Source: Seminavis robusta (taxonomy: Eukaryota > Bacillariophyta > Bacillariophyceae > Naviculales > Naviculaceae). Taken from it: DNA of 64,000 nt. Shown here piece after piece: positions 63,307 to 64,000 of the stretch; positions within the stretch are counted from its first letter, which is position 1, and every line of letters starts with the position of its first letter. Where the stretch lies: positions 18,592-82,591 of the forward strand of contig CAICTM010000269.1 in assembly GCA_903772945.1 (NCBI GenBank). Reading direction: 5' to 3'. The position numbers and the translations under genes are program-made. The notes beneath the pieces were generated by a model. It worked only from the letters and a program-made list of their open reading frames with translations, did not search any database and was not told the DNA's origin.

Positions 63307-64000
63307 TGCTACTGTACGCAGGATTATGAACTAACTAGCTACTTCCTCTTGCACGTCGTTCTACTCCACTATCCAGGTGGTCCCGCAGCAGCTAACACAA
63401 CAACCTACACCGATCAGAGAAGCACCTATTCACAGGAAAGCTTGAGTTGGAAACTCCAAGCGATGGAGTTGCATTGCATTGGTCGCCTTGCTCCATCGAT
63501 TTCGAACTTGGATTTGAATTTTGGATGGCCTTGCCTCCTCTCACCGGAAAACTTGATTTCGCATTGTGTATCGAAGCTGTTTTGAGGACCAAATCCCGCT
63601 TCGAGATAACAAAACCAAAGTATTTATGGGCTCTTCCGATGCCACATCAAACAACAACCCTTCCTATAAGTACATTTGGTGGCAACAAACGCAACAACAG
63701 GTAAGTCGACGTCCAATTCCAAGGACACAGTCGTCTCCGCAATGGTTGAATTACTCTGATCAACCTGTCGCCGTCGCTCTGCGTTGGAATAGGAAAAAGG
63801 TCGCATCCTGGCCCCGGACGACACCCCCAAGAATAAGTACGGTAGTACCGGAATGGTGTCCAACGTATCGACTCGACTCTATTGGTAGCGGTAGCGGTTT
63901 CGAAGCCAGCTGACACTCTTGCTAGCAAGCTAGTAGAGACCGCGTTGGAAAGCTAAACTTTTTAAAAGACCTTGGTTGCAATTTGGGAGCATACTAGCTA
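63307..64000. other. window end, little supported content
   Basis: Apart from a possible first exon at 63626-63700, no gene is seen. The last bases are CTAGCTA-rich. Confidence 0.35.
63626..63700 (+). CDS. possible first exon of a gene (weak)
   Basis: ATG GGC TCT starts MGSSDATSNNNPSYKYIWWQ and five more residues, ending CAACAACAG directly before GTAAGTCGAC, an ideal donor. The rest of the gene was not found in the remaining 300 bases, so it would lie further right. This rests only on the start codon, the residue bias and the donor site. Confidence 0.25.

Overview
The window looks like nuclear DNA of a diatom, most likely a raphid pennate. The support is protein content and gene structure. 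Four genes share a Gly-Arg-Gly-Arg-type domain that I recognise as the diatom-expanded DUF6824 family. One VIPP1 gene carries a secondary-plastid presequence (signal peptide, then a cleavage site followed by Phe). Introns are short (69 to 138 nt, GTAAGT-like donors). A diatom-type SANT-like protein, a GPCR-like gene and non-LTR retrotransposon debris are also present. I cannot name the species.

Layout. 0.5-16.9 kb: a PDI/ERV46-like fusion protein, a two-repeat beta-rich unknown, two low-complexity proteins, a secreted tandem-DUF6174 protein, a frameshifted ankyrin relic, a 991-bp inverted-repeat element, and the first DUF6824 gene. 17.5-33.9 kb: a three-exon gene joining a viroplasmin/RNase H1-N-like domain to an HMG-like segment, an AlkB-like 2OG oxygenase, a GPCR-like receptor with one frame break, a large G8/beta-helix protein, an omega-like GST, and a SANT-like protein. 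34-41.7 kb is the repeat-rich heart: two short inverted-repeat elements, a decayed reverse transcriptase, a 1.65-kb foldback complex, and a broken copy of the SANT-like gene. 41.7-57.4 kb: plastid VIPP1/IM30, a five-exon GT60-type GlcNAc-transferase, three further DUF6824 genes and a membrane-anchored JmjC/cupin-8 protein. 59-63.3 kb: a convergent pair of unrecognised genes that resemble mobile-element cargo; the first holds an unusual intron packed with CAGCATT-like repeats.

There is no operon logic: genes are individually transcribed, on both strands, separated by 0.2-2.5 kb of DNA crowded with self-complementary words (CTAG, GTAC, ACCGGT, ACTAGT, TACATGTA). Secretory-pathway functions recur (PDI/ERV, secreted DUF6174, G8 protein, GT60, anchored JmjC, GPCR), as do probable nuclear proteins (DUF6824, SANT-like, viroplasmin/HMG). 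Exon junctions below were worked out by hand from splice dinucleotides and reading-frame continuity; none is supported by transcripts.
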